DNA from: Sciurus carolinensis
Taxonomy: Eukaryota; Chordata; Mammalia; Rodentia; Sciuridae
Direction: 5' to 3'
Length of the DNA: 64,000 nt
Assembly (NCBI RefSeq): GCF_902686445.1
Contig: NC_062227.1
Span: forward strand, 19,667,678 to 19,731,677
Below, in pieces: positions 1 through 11,888 of this stretch (the first letter of the stretch is position 1; each line of letters starts with the position of its first letter). The notes under the pieces were generated by a model that ran no database searches, had not been told where the DNA came from, and worked only from the letters and a program-made list of their open reading frames with translations. The position numbers were made by a program, and so were the translations under genes.

Positions 1-586
1 GTCACTACTTCTTCAGTCTAACACTTAAAGCCCCCTGAATGGGGATGAACAAAGAACTGAGGACATTGGGGAAAGGATACATGTCACTCATTTGGCCAGT
101 GCCACTAGGCAGAACACCACAAGAAAGAAAGGTACTGCTTGGAAAACACCTTAAGGGACACAGATGCTTTCAGTCAGTCTGTTGCCAAGGAACTCTTCCT
201 GGAGATGCCACTGATCTGCTATAACCTTTCCCCAATGAATCATGTCTCCCGTGTTGTCCTCAAGCAACTTCTCTGGACTTTCCACAACATAGCACAACTG
301 GGCTATCAAGTGACACATGCTAAAGTACAAAATGAAAATAGGACTGTATGCTTCAGCAGAGAAGCAGAGAAAAGAATGGAAATGTATGAGCATCTATCTA
401 TCTATCTAGTTCAAAAGTAAAAGTTTGGATTGGTAGATAAAGAGAAGACTTCAAGGAGTTCATGTGTAAACCCTAAAATCTGTGAGTATGTTACTCTATT
501 TGGCAAAAACGACTCCAAAGACACCACTAAGGTTCAGGGTCTTGAGATGGGAAGATTGTACTGAATTATCCTAGACTACTCAATTG
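1..586. other. unique sequence, no gene recognised
   Basis: Short open frames occur on both strands but none has a recognisable domain, exon structure or repeat match. I see no promoter or RNA gene here. Confidence 0.5.
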
Positions 587-680
587 ATTTTTTTTTTCTT
601 TGTGCAGTACTGGGGATCAAACTCAGGGCCTTGTGCTTGCGAGGCAAGCACTCTACCAGCTGAGCTATCTCCCCAGCCCT
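587..680 (-). mobile_element. ID SINE (tRNA-derived)
   Basis: Read on the minus strand this begins with the ID head GGCTGGGGAGATAGCTCAG, followed by the internal A-box/B-box region (TGGTAGAGTGCTTGCCT, then a GTTTGATCCCCAG-type B box). It ends in an A-rich tail seen as a T run at 587-599 on the plus strand. ID elements are rodent SINEs moved by L1 machinery. The copy is well preserved. Confidence 0.85.
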
Positions 681-1889
681 GGACTATACACTCTAATCAC
701 ATACATCTTTAATAAAGGGGAACCTTTACCAGTTGTGATGAGAAGGAGGTGACTATAGTGAAGTAGACTAGGTACCTCCACCCAAAAGACCCTTGCCATA
801 ATTCAGCTTCTCCTCTTGTCAGATCACAGGATGTCTTGGGGTTTGAATCTTCCTCTTTCTTGTAAATGCCAGGTTTGCACACAAAAGGTATGACAGAGTT
901 AGTCTACAAGTTTATTGTACAAAAAATATTATCTCTGTTTTCTTGATAAAAACTTATAAAACCTGGTCTAGGGGATGGAACAGAAAGCAATAGTCATGTA
1001 TAACCTCCAAGTCCCTGTTCCCACTGGATATAAAGTTCAGATTTTCCAAAATCTTTGCTCAGAGGAAGAATTCTTAGGCAAGAGCCACCCTGGACCCTGC
1101 AGTCAATGAACCTGCTTCCTGAAAACTCCTCAGGTATCCAACCTCTCCTGTCATACACCAAAAAAAGGATCCAATATATGCATGTTGCAGGATCTAAAAA
1201 AGGAGAACAGAGGCCCTGGCATATTTTTCATAATCACCTTTTTTGTTTAGTTTTTTGGAAGAGTGGCCACACCTGATCTTTTGGATCTCCAGAGTTAGGC
1301 CTCTGTCCTAGGACTCCAGTATCAGAAAAGGTCTGGCTCTTGACTGTATCAAGTAAATGTCTGGGCTATAATATTCTAAATAGTTTTGTAAGATATTACC
1401 ATTGGAGAAACTGAGTTAGGTTACATGGGATCTCTATTATGTTTTTTTAAACAGAATGTGAATCTGTAATTACCATAAAAGACATTTAATTAATATATGA
1501 AACTATATTCATAAAGATAACATTATTTAATACTTGAGACAACTGCAAAAATAAAAAAAAATTCAAGAAAGTTAGGCAGAAAAGAATTTAATATAGGGAA
1601 TTAGGTCACCATAAAATTGTTGGAAGGGCTAGAAGAGTAGCCTCCAGGTTTAACTTCCTGGTACAACTACTGAATAACTACCATAGAACTGGCTCATTAA
1701 GGTAGCATCAACCTCCATGACCAGGAATCAAGGAAACAACCTGAAAGCATTAGCACAAACAAAAGTATAGGTTATTTACCCAAATGTTCAACAAAGAACA
1801 CAAACTACTTCTGGAATTATGAAAATAAAAAATTTTACCTTACAAAGATTAATTTCCCAAAATATTAATTTATTTTGGCAAATAGGAAT
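681..1889. other. unique AT-rich sequence
   Basis: Nothing recognisable on either strand. A 73-codon frame near 1055 has no identifiable domain. The 1440-1860 part is strongly AT-rich. Confidence 0.5.
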
Positions 1890-1899
1890 TACAAGATAC

Positions 1900-4800
1900 A
1901 ATATACATTTTCTTTATCCATTCATCAATTGAAGGACATCTAGGTTGGTTCCACACTCTGGCTATTGTGAACTGAGCAGCTATAAACATTGATGTGGCTT
2001 TATCTCTATAATATGCTGATTTTAAGTCCTTTGGGTATAGGCCAAGGAGTGGGATAGATGGGTTAAAAGGTGGGTTCATTCCAAGTTTTCTAAGGAGTCT
2101 CCACACTGCTTTCCAGAGTGACTGCACTAATTTGCAGCCCCACCAGAAATGTATGAGTGTACCTTTCTCCCCACATCCTCGCCAACACCTGTTGTTGCTT
2201 TTATTCTTCTAATTGGGGTGGGATGGAATCTTAGGGGGGGGTTGATTTGCATTTCTCTTATTACTAGAGATGTTGAATATTTTTCCATATGTTTGTTGAT
2301 TGCTTGTAGATCTTCTTCTGTGAAGTGTCTGTTCATTTCCTTAGCCCATTTGTCAATTGGATTTTTTGCATTCTTGATGTAGAGTTTTTTGAGTTCTTTA
2401 TAGATTCTGGAGATTAGAGCTCTATCTGAAGTATGATTGGCAAAGATTTTCTCCCACTCTATAGGCTCTCTCTTCGCAATGCTGATAGTTTCCAAAGCTG
2501 AGAGAAAGCTTTTTAGTTTGAATCTATCCCAGTTATTAATTCTTGTTTTTATTTCTTTTACTATGGGAGTCCTGTTGAGGAAGTCTGGTCCTAAGCTGAC
2601 ATGTTGAAGCTCTGAACCTACATTTTCTTCTATAAGATGCAAGGTCTCTGGTCTGATTCCGAGGTCCTTAATCCATTTTGAGTTGAGTTTCGTGCATGGT
2701 GAGAGATAGGCCTTTAGTTTTATTCTGTTGCATATGGATTTCCAATTCTCCCTGCATAATTTGTTGAAGAGGCTATCTTTTCTCCATTGCATATTTTTGG
2801 CCCCTTTGTCTAGTATGAAAAATTTGTATTTATTTGGGTTTGTGTCCATGTCCTCTATTCTGTACCATTGATCCACCTTTCTATTTTGGTACTAATACCA
2901 TGCCATTTTTGTTACTATTGCTTTGTAGTAGAGTTGAAGATCTGATATTGTGATACCCCCTGCTTCACTCTTTCTGCCAAGAATTGCTTTAGATATTGCA
3001 GGTTTTTTATTCTTCCTGATGAATTTCATAATTGCTTGCTCTATTTCTGTAAGGTACATCATTGGAATTTTAATTGGAATTGCATTGAATCTGTATAGAA
3101 CTTTTGGCAGTATAGTCATTTTGACAATATTAATTCTTCCTATCCAAAACATGGGAGATCTTTCATCGTCTAAGGTTTTCTTTAATTTCTTTCTTTATTG
3201 TTCTGTAGTTCTCATTGTACAGGTCTTTCACCTCTTTTGTGAGATTGATTCCCAAGTATTTTATTTTTTTCAATGCTATTGTGAATGGGGTAGTTTTCCT
3301 TATTTCTCTTTCTGAAGATTCATCACTTATGTAAAAAAATACATTAGATTTATGGGCATTGATCTTATATCCCACTACTTTACTGAATTCACTTAAACTT
3401 TCTGGTGGAATTTCCTGATTCCTCTAAGTATATAATCATATCATCAGCAAATAGGGATAGTTTGAGTTCTTCTTTTCCTATTTGTATCCCTTTAATTTCT
3501 TTGGTCTTTGTAATTGCTCTGGCTAGAGTTTCAAGGACAATATTGAATACAAGTGGTGAAAGAGGGAATCCCTGCCTTGTTCCAGTTTTTAGGGGGAATG
3601 CTTTCAGTTTTACACCATTTAGAATGATATTAGCCATGGGCTTAGCATAGATGGCCTTAACAATGTTAAGGAATGTTCCCACTATCCCTATTTTTTCCAG
3701 TGTTTTGAGCATAAAGGGGTGCTGAATTTTATCAAATGATTTTTCTGCATCTATTGAAATAATCATGTGATTCTTGACTTTAAGACTATTGATATGTTGA
3801 ATTACATTTATTGATTTCCTGATGTTGAACCAACTTGCATCCCTGGGATGAAACCCATTTGATCATGGTGTACTATCTTTTTAACATGTTTTTGTATGCG
3901 ATTTGCTAAAATTTTGTTTAGAATTTTTGCATCGAAGAAGTTCATTAAGGATATTGGTCTGAACTTTTCTTTCCTCGATGTGTCTCTGCCTGGTTGAGGT
4001 ATCAGGGTAATAATGGCTTCATAGAATTAGATTGGGAGGGTTCCCTCCTCTTCTATTTTATGGAATACTTTGAGAAGTATTGGAAAGAGCTCTTCTTTAA
4101 AGGCTTTGTAGAACTCGGCTGAGAACCCATCTGGTCCTGGACTTTTCTTTGTTGGTAGGCTTTTGATGACTTCTTCTATTTCATTACTTGAAATTGGTCT
4201 ATTTAATTTGTATATGTCCTCCTCGTTCAGTTTAGGCAATTCATATGTCTCTAGAAACCTGTGGTTGTCTTCGAAATTTTCTATTTTGTTGGAGTATAGA
4301 TTTTCAAAATAGCTTCTAATTATGTTTTGTGTTTCAATCATGTCTGTTGTGGTATTTCCTTGTTCATTCCGAATTTTAGTGATTTTGGTTTTCTCTCATC
4401 TTCTCTTTGTAAGTGTGGCTAAAGGTTTATCAATTTTGTTTATTTTTTCAAAGAACCAACTCTTTATTTTGTCAATTTTTTGTATTGTTTCTTTTGTTTC
4501 AGTTTTGTTGAATTCAGCTCTGAGTTTAACTATTTCCTGTCTTCTTCTACTTTTGGTGTTGGTCTGTTCTGCTTTTTCTAGGGCTTTGAGCTGTAGTGTT
4601 AGGTTGTTTATTTGTTGAGTTTTACTTCTTTTATTAAATGCACTCCATGAAATAAATTTTCCTCTAAGTACTGCTTTCATAGTGTCCCAGAGATTTTGAT
4701 ATGATGTTTCTTTGTTCTCATTTACCTCTAAGAATTTTTTAATTTCCTTCCTAATATCTTCTGTTATCCATTCATCATATAATAACATATTGTTCAATCT

Positions 4801-5554
4801 CCAGGTGTTGGAGTAGTTTCTGTTTCTTATTCTTTCATTTATTTCTAACTTCAATCCATTATGATCTGATAGAATACAAGGTAGTGTCTCTATCTTCTTG
4901 TATTTGCTAACATTAGCTTTGTGGCATAATATATGGTCTATTTTAGAGAAGCATCCATGTGCTGCCGAGAAGAAAGTGTATTCTGTCTTGGTTGGATGGT
5001 ATATTCTATAAATGTCTGTTAAGTCTAAATTATTGATTGTGTTATTGAGATCTATGGTTTCTTTGTTCAATTTTTGTTTGGAAGATTTGTCCATCGGTGA
5101 GAGAGGTGTGTTAAAATCACCTAGTATTGTTGTGTTATTGTCTATTTGGTTTCTAAAATTGAGAAGGATTTGTTTGACATACGTGGATGAGCCACTGTTT
5201 GGGGTATAGATGTTTATGATTGTTATATCTTGCTGATTTATGCTTCCCTTAAGCAGTATGAAATATCCTTCTTTATCCCTTCTGACTAACTTTGGCTTGA
5301 AGTCCACAATATCTGAAATGAGGATGGATACTCCAGCTTTTTGCTGAGTCCATGTGCATGTTTTTTCCCCATCCTTTCACCTTTAGTCTTTGGGTATCTC
5401 TTTCTATGAGGTGAGTCTCTTGCAGGCAACATATTGTTGGATCTTTCTTTTTAATACTATCTGCCAGTCTATGTCTTTTGATTGATGAATTCAGGCCATT
5501 AACATTCAGGGTTATTATTGAGATATGATTTGTTTTCCCGATCATTTGTTTCAT
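1900..5554 (-). pseudogene. L1-A ORF2 (endonuclease/reverse transcriptase), broken
   Basis: The endonuclease start is readable from 5554 downward (NHISIITLNVNGLNSSIKRH, then LQETHL). The endonuclease continues to about 4.9 kb with GDFNTPLSP and SDHNG motifs. Reverse transcriptase pieces follow: [15 protein letters not shown] near 4.1 kb, TRQGFPLSP near 3.56 kb and the catalytic LFADD near 3.45 kb. The thumb and C-terminal pieces follow (KWIKDLGIRPETLHLI near 2.65 kb). The protein is split into at least seven frame segments by frameshifts and stops, so it cannot make active ORF2p. The catalytic FADD motif itself is still readable. Confidence 0.9.
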
Positions 5555-5619
5555 TTTTTAAATTTTATTTATTTATTTACTTTTTTGACACAATTTGGTT
5601 CCTCCTTTATTCAACAGTT

Positions 5620-6690
5620 CCTTTAGGATAATTCCTGTCTTTGCTGATTTGCTTCTTTGTTTTTTATCTCTTCTTCATGGAATATTTTGCTGAGAATATT
5701 CTATAATGCTGGCTTTCTTTTGGTAAATTCTTTTAGCTTTTGTGTATCATGGAATGATTTTATTTCATCGTCAAATTTGAAAGTAAGTTTTGCTGGGTAT
5801 AAGATTCTTGGTTGGCATCCATTTTCTTTCAGAGCTTGGAAAATGTTGCTCCAGGCCCTTCTAGCTTTTAGGGTCTGGATTGAAAAATCTGCTGATATCC
5901 GCATTGGTTTCCCCCTGAATGTAATTTGGTCTTTTTTCTCTCACAACCTTTAAAATTCTGTCTTTATTTTGTATGTTAGGTATTTTCATTATAATGTGCC
6001 TTGGTGTGGGTCTGTTGTAATTTTGTGTATTTGGAGTCCTATAAACCTCTTGAACTTGATTTTCCATTTCATTCTTCAGATTTGGGAAATTTTCTGATAT
6101 TATTTCATTGAATAGATTGTTCATTCCTTTGGTTTGTTTCTCTAAGCCTTCCTCAATCCCAATAATTCTCAAATTTGGCCTTTTCATGATATCCCATAGT
6201 TCTTGCAGATTCTGTTCATGATTTCTTACCATCTTCTCTGTTTGTTCAACTTTGTTTTCAAGGTTAAATATTTTGTCTTCAATATCTGAGGTTCTGTCTT
6301 CCAGGTGTTTTATCCTATTGGTTATGCTTTCTATGGAGTTCTTAATTTATTTTATTGTTTCCTTCATTTCAAGTATTTCTGTTTGGTTTTTTTTTTCAAT
6401 ATCTCTAACTCTTTATTGAAATGATCTTTTGCTTCCTGCATTTGCTCTTTTAACTGTCGATTGGTGCGATCATTCAATGCCTGCATTTGCTCTTTCTTCT
6501 CATCATTCAATGCCTGCATTTGCTCTTTCATCTCATCATTTGCTTCTCTGATCATTTTAATTATGTACATTCTGAACTCCCTTTCTGTCATTTATTCTAC
6601 CATGCTGTCTTTGGATTTTATTGATGTAGCATCTAGATTTGTTTGGGACATTTTCTTCCCTTGTTTTCTCATACTGTTCAGGAATCAGTG
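5620..6690 (-). pseudogene. L1-A ORF1 (RNA-binding chaperone), broken
   Basis: Minus-strand frames hold the coiled-coil start (REFRMYIIKMIREANDEMKE at 6.5-6.6 kb), the RRM region (PNLRIIGIEEGLEKQ near 6.15 kb) and the C-terminal domain (YPAKLTFKFDDE near 5.8 kb). At least two frameshifts separate these blocks. The coiled coil contains a tandem KEQMQALND unit. Confidence 0.85.
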
Positions 6691-6699
6691 GATCATTAA

Positions 6700-8105
6700 G
6701 ATATTGCAGATTTCCTCTATTGACTTATAATGTCCCTGAAGATTGCTAGTATATCCCCTGTTATCCTTCAGTAGTCTGAAGTCTTCAAGGAAGTTGATAA
6801 TGTGGTGCTCCACAAGGAACCTGCCTCTCTAGGGGTGGTGACCTTCAGGTGGGGTATATTCCCTGATAGTGGGCAGAGGTGCCTCCACTTGTTGGCCAAT
6901 GGTCATCCAAAGGGGATCTAGGCTGCAGGCTGAGGCAAGGCCTGTTTGTGCCTGTGTCTCTGGTTTTACCGTCCTTGTGGGAAAACCTCACCCGGCGGGG
7001 AAGTCTCACCTGGTGGGGAGGTCTCACTGGTCAGTTCCTCTCCTAGAGGTTCCCCTCAATCTACAACTACCGCCTGGGCTGGGCTGCATTACTCTGCAAT
7101 GTTCCCAGGGGCCCAGACCTACCTCCTGGGCCTGGAAGCTTCACCCTTTGCAGACAAGTCTCCTTAGGCTGCCTCTCCTCAGACAATCCGCCCGTAGTCC
7201 TGGAAACTTGGCTCCGCCCCTAAATGTGTCTCTGTGTGGCTCTTCCACCAAGAGTCCACCTAGGTCCTGGGACCCTGCTCTGCACCAAATCGCCTGGCTA
7301 TGTGGCCCCTCCTCTGAGCCGCCACCTAGAGCCCCGTACAAATAGCTCTGAGTCCCAGAGTTCCGCCACACACCTCTTCCTCCAGACAGCCACCCATTGT
7401 TCCAACGCAGTCACTAGGAGTCCAAGCAACTCACTTCACCTCTCCTCCTCCCGCGAAGCACCTGTAGCCCTAGGCAGTCACTCCAAGTCCCAGTGTCCAC
7501 CCTGTTCCTCCTCCTCCTCGGGGTAGACCCATGGGTATTCAGGAGTGGTGGCTCTGAGACCAAGGGACCCACCGTGCTCCTCCTCCAGGTAGGACACCGG
7601 TGTTCAGGAGCGGTCATTTTGAGTCCAAACAACTCACCACTCGCCTCCTCCTCTGGCAACCGCCTATAGCTCTGATGCAGTCACTCCTAGACCAAGAGAT
7701 CGCCATGTTTCTCCTCTTCCTCTGGGCAGCCCCCTGGTGTTCAGAAGTGATTGTTCTGAGTCCAAAGAGCTTGCCACGCAGCTCCTCCTCAGGCAGCCAC
7801 CCGGAGCCCCAGTGGTTGCTCCGAGTCCAAGCGCTGTGCTGAGCGGCCTCCTCTACGATGATCCCAGTTGTCTGTGATTACAGCACCAGTGGGGGTAGGG
7901 GTGTCTCACCGGGCTACTCTACTTCACAAAGTTCCCTGCATTCCAGGACTACCGCCCCATCCAAGATGCCTCCCCAATGGGAGAGACTCACCCAGTGGCT
8001 TTTAGTTGGTCCCAAGTCTCTCGCTATCTCCTCTTTTGAATCCTGTGTCCGGAGCAACATGAAATGCAGCCACCCTCTAGTCCACCATCTTGAAACCCCC
8101 AAGAT
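6700..8105 (-). promoter_or_regulatory. L1-A 5' UTR / internal promoter region
   Basis: About 1.4 kb of GC-rich sequence upstream of ORF1. Between roughly 7340 and 7850 it is made of degenerate tandem units of about 75-90 bp sharing CTGAGTCCAA, a CTCNCCAC block, CTCCTCCTC and GGCAGCC. This resembles the monomer-type promoters of rodent L1s. It does not resemble the 5' UTR of L1-C or L1-D except at the extreme 5' end and the ORF1-proximal junction. That it acts as a promoter is inferred from its position. Confidence 0.6.
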
Positions 8106-8250
8106 AAGATAGTTTTATCACTCAAACAGCCCCTGGGTACTGCCTCTTTTTGACCAACCTCTCCTATGTCCTGGCAATCACCCATTTGTTTGTTCTATTG
8201 CTATAGTTTTGCTTTCCTTGGGCATCATATGAATGGAGTTATCACTAGAC
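8106..8250. other. unique sequence
   Basis: Nothing recognised between the L1-A 5' end and the decayed SINE. Confidence 0.4.
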
Positions 8251-8325
8251 TTTTTAAAAAAATATATTGGGGATTGAACCCCGGGTCTTGCCCATGTGCA
8301 CCATACTAAACTACATCCCTTTTTA
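8251..8325 (-). mobile_element. decayed ID-type SINE
   Basis: The minus strand retains the B-box part (GGGTTCAATCCCC-like) and a tail, but the tRNA-like head is strongly mutated. An old copy. Confidence 0.5.
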
Positions 8326-8538
8326 ATCTTTTTGTGCTCAAAATAGTAGTACATTTGAAACAAAAAGTTTTTATTGTGTGTATCAGTAGTTGGTTACTTT
8401 TTTATTGCATAACAGAATTCCATAGTATAGATGCAACAGTTTGTTTGTCTGATACTTACCAGTTGAAGGATTCAAATTTGCTTAGATTAAAAAAAATAAT
8501 CAATGCACCTCATTTTGCTGCCAGAATTACTGTCTGAC

Positions 8539-8798
8539 TGTCTGTCTCACGATCAACCAATTAAATTAAGAGGCAAGGTGTTGAGTCAAGGAAGGTGACT
8601 TTATTTAGAAAGCCAACTCAACAAGAGAAAAGGGGAACTCTTGTCACACAGTCCTTCTTGCCAAGAAGCTGATCCAAGATGACTTATATAGGCCTTTGGT
8701 TGTTCCCCAGACTGGTGGGTGTCTTCCTGCAGCAGGAGGCCTCAATGTTGCACATCCTACTAGATTACTTAGTTATGAGGTGTTTTTCACTTCCCACA
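8539..8798 (-). mobile_element. candidate solo LTR, minus strand
   Basis: On the minus strand the order is typical of an LTR: TG start near 8798, TATA-like CTATATAAG near 8684, AATAAAGTCACC polyadenylation signal near 8602, then a U5-like stretch ending near 8539 in ..GAGACAGACA. No matching element, PBS or TSD was seen, so family and exact ends are uncertain. Confidence 0.45.
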
Positions 8799-8818
8799 AG
8801 TCTCAAAAACCATGATCA

Positions 8819-8930
8819 GGGCTGAGGTTGTAGGACAGTGGATTTCATGCCTAGCATGTGTGGGGCACTGGGTTCAATTCTCAGCACTGCATGTAAGTAA
8901 ACAAACAAAGGTAACCTTGACAACTAAAAA
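8819..8930 (+). mobile_element. ID SINE variant, plus strand
   Basis: Has the GGCTGAGGTTGTAGGACAG head, a GTGTGGGGCACTGGGTTCAA B-box region and a tail of TAAGTAAACAAACAAA. It is a diverged copy of the same ID-type SINE seen elsewhere in the window. Confidence 0.7.
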
Positions 8931-9849
8931 AACTTTAGGAAAAAAAGAATATCCTTTCTATATTGTTACATACAACAAACTCCCCCACAATGAATGTACA
9001 TCATTATTCCTCAGTTAGTTGCAAATCCAGTTTAGCCCTGAAACATCTTCATGTATGGTTTCACTAGTTTGAATGAAGCCATGTGGGCGGATATCTGCAT
9101 GGCTTCCATTTGTTCCCAGGCCTTCTCCTTGAGGGATGGTGAAGGGTGTAGATAGGATCAAGGCCTTTGCTCTCAGTACCCAGCCTAGACACAGCCATCT
9201 CATGTGGGGGAGAGTGTGTGTGAAGGGGGGTGGGGTGTAGCCACTGAGGGAAGGTGCAACGTGTGGGTGAAGATTGAGTACTTGGCTTTAGGAAAGGACT
9301 GAACAAGAAAGCACCTGCTTCTGAGAGTAGAGCAAGTCAAAGTGCATGTGTGTGTAAAAGCAAACACACTCACAAGCTAATCCTTTCCTGGACCTGAGGA
9401 AGCCAATGGATGGCGGGCGCCCAGGAGGCTGCATCTCTTTTGGCTGATAGATGAAGGTGTTGTACCACGTCTGGGTTCTGCTTCTGCAATATCCCCATTC
9501 AACATTCCTGAAAGACCCATTAAACACTGCATTCTGGCAGTGAAGGACAATAGAGAACACCGTCCACGTTTCACAGAACAGGGGGTTTGACCATTTTTGC
9601 CAAGTTCTAATCTTGGGAAGCCTTGATCTCTAGAGAAATGAGAGTTTCTTGAAGTGTCAGCCTTAAGAGAGAGATTCAAATGTGGAGGAACAGTCAGTCA
9701 TGATCACCAGGTTTCTGGTTCTGATCCTGTGATTAATTTACTGATGACCTCAGTTCATTTGCCTTTCCCTGTGGTTCTTTGTGAAATAAAATTACAAATT
9801 TCTAGCTTTAAAATACTTGCTACTAGAGGTACTAATATTAAAGCGTTTA
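8931..9849. other. unique sequence, no gene recognised
   Basis: Overlapping minus-strand frames of 60-100 codons occur at 9.0-9.7 kb but carry no recognisable domain. I see no repeat. Confidence 0.45.
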
Positions 9850-11285
9850 CCAACAAATGCCATAATTGTATTATTTTCAACGGTTGAGTAATATTCCATT
9901 GTGTGTATATACTACAGTTTCTTTATCCATTGAACAATTGAAGGGCATCTCGGTTGGTTCCACAATCTAGCTATTGTGAATTAAGCTACTATGAACATTG
10001 ACATGGCTGCATCAGTGTAGTATGCTGATTTTAAGTCCTTTGGGTATAAAGCAAGGAGTGGGATAGCTGGGTCAAATTGTGGGTCCATACCAAGTTTTCT
10101 GAGAAATCTCCATACTGCTTTCCGGAGTGTCTACACCAATTTGCAACTCCACCAGCAATATTTTAATGTGCCTTTTCCCCCACATCCATGCCAACCCTTA
10201 TTATTGCTTGTGTTCTTGATAATAGCAATTCTAATTGTAGTTTGATGAAATCTTAGGGTGGTTTTTATTTGCATTTCTCTAATTACTTGGGATGTTGAGC
10301 TCTTTTTCATATATTTGTTGATCACTTGTATATCTTCTTCTGTGAAATGTCTGCCCAGTTCCTTAACCCATTTAATGATTGGTTCTTTGTATTTTGGGTG
10401 TAAAATTTTTTAAGTTCTTTATAAACTTTAGCGATTAGTGTTCTGTCTGAAATATGTGTGGAAAAGATTTTCTCATACTCTGTAGGCTCTCTTATCACAT
10501 TATTGATTGTTTTCTTTGCTGAGAAAAAGCTTTTTAGTTTGAGTCTATTCCATTAATTGATTCTTGCATTTATTTCTTGCATTATGGGGGTCTTGTTAGG
10601 GAAGTCTGATCCTAAGCCAATGTGATGGAGATTTGGGCCTACTTTTTTATTTGGTGACAGGTTTTAAGCCTAATTCCTAGATCCTTGATCCATTTTGAGT
10701 TGAGTTTTGCACAGTGTGAGAGATAGGGGTTTAATTTCATTTTACTGCATATGAATTTCCAGTTTTGCCAGTATAATTTTTTGAAGAGGTTATCTTTTCT
10801 CCATTGTTTGTTTTTGGCACCTTTGTCTAGTATGAGATAACTGTACTTATGTGGGTATGTCTCCATGTCTTCTATCCTGTACCATTGATCTACCTGTTTG
10901 TTTTAGTCCCAATACCATGCCGCTTTTGTTACTATTGCTCTATAGTAGGGTTTAAGGTCTGGTATTGTGATACCACCTGCATCAATCTTCCTGCCCAGGA
11001 TTGCTTTGACTATTTGGGTCTTTTTTTCTTCCAGTTAAATTTCATGATTGATTTTTCTGTTTCTATGAGAAATGTAATTGGGGTTTTAATTGGAATTGCA
11101 TTAAATCTGTATAGCACCTGTGGAAATATGGCCATTTTGATAATATTAATTCTGCTTATCCAAGAACACGGAAGATCTTTCCAATTTATAAGTTCTTCTT
11201 CAATTTCTTTTTTACTATTTTGTAGTTTTCATTGTAGAGATCTTTCACTTCTTTGTTTAGATTGATTCCCAAGTATTTTATTTTA
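9850..11285 (-). mobile_element. L1 fragment B (ORF2 3' half), minus strand
   Basis: Diverged minus-strand ORF2 sequence. It runs from the KIKYLGINL region near 11.26 kb through the LDKGAKNKQWRKDNLFKKLY block at 10.8 kb and the HSKWIKDLG-type block at 10.7 kb to the C-terminal region near 9.9 kb. Stops and frameshifts are frequent. The piece ends abruptly at 11285, where the sequence continues in the opposite orientation (see next entry). The 3' UTR is missing. Confidence 0.85.
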
Positions 11286-11390
11286 GACCGATATCTCTGA
11301 TGAATATAGACACAAAAATTCTTAACAAAATTCTGGCAAATCACATACAAAAACAACTTCCCAGTATAATGGAGCATCATTGTTTCAGAT
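11286..11390 (+). mobile_element. inverted 5' part of L1 fragment B
   Basis: The plus strand reads [19 protein letters not shown], a conserved ORF2 reverse-transcriptase segment that lies upstream of the part found on the minus strand at 9850-11285. An L1 whose 5' portion is inverted relative to its 3' portion is the signature of twin priming during target-primed reverse transcription. Confidence 0.8.
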
Positions 11391-11888
11391 ATTTGTTATA
11401 TAACTGATGGTATCAGAATTTCTCCAACTTTTTTTTAAATCAAAAGATGAAGACTTCATGAAGTAGACTACTTACACTGACATCAACAAAATATGAATTA
11501 ATTACTAAGCTAAATGGATCAAAATAACTAATCAAACTGTGACTAATTTTCTTTTTAATGTATATGAGAAACTCCCTTTTAAAATATATTCCAAATGTTT
11601 AATTTAGAAGAATTTGTACGAATTAGAAAGAAACATTGTTTAATGTCATCTGTGTCAACTGATCCTTTGAGTTTGTGAAAAAACCTAAGATGTTAATATA
11701 GGTTATGAACTAATTAATCACCAAGAATTATTCTTAAATAGCTGATGGGTCTTAAAATTTGCTCAGAACAATTTAACAATGGTTAAACATAATGCATAGT
11801 GCATTTACTAATATTTTTACTTTTCATGATCCTATAGTTACTTACAAATACATAGTAAGAATCCTTAGTCTTCCTGTCATAACTATTA
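11391..11888. other. AT-rich unique sequence
   Basis: Nothing recognised. Confidence 0.45.

Larger units (their letters stand above)
1890..8105 (-). mobile_element. L1 retrotransposon A, 5'-complete but lacking its 3' end
   Basis: Minus-strand LINE-1. From high to low coordinate it has a 5' UTR (about 6.7-8.1 kb), ORF1 (about 5.6-6.7 kb) and ORF2 (1.9-5.55 kb). Homology to the other L1s in the window stops near 1890-1900, inside the last part of ORF2. The 3' UTR and poly(A) are absent, which is unusual because target-primed reverse transcription starts at the 3' end; a later deletion is the likely reason. The 5' boundary is near 8105, at a CCACCATCTTG block shared with the 5' ends of the two other long copies. 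No TSD was found. The many frameshifts show it is old. Confidence 0.9.

Noticed and set aside
3405..3650. Plus-strand frames across the L1s (for example near 3.4, 18.1 and 34.8 kb)
   Set aside because: They are antisense shadows of L1 ORF2 and recur wherever the same L1 segment occurs.
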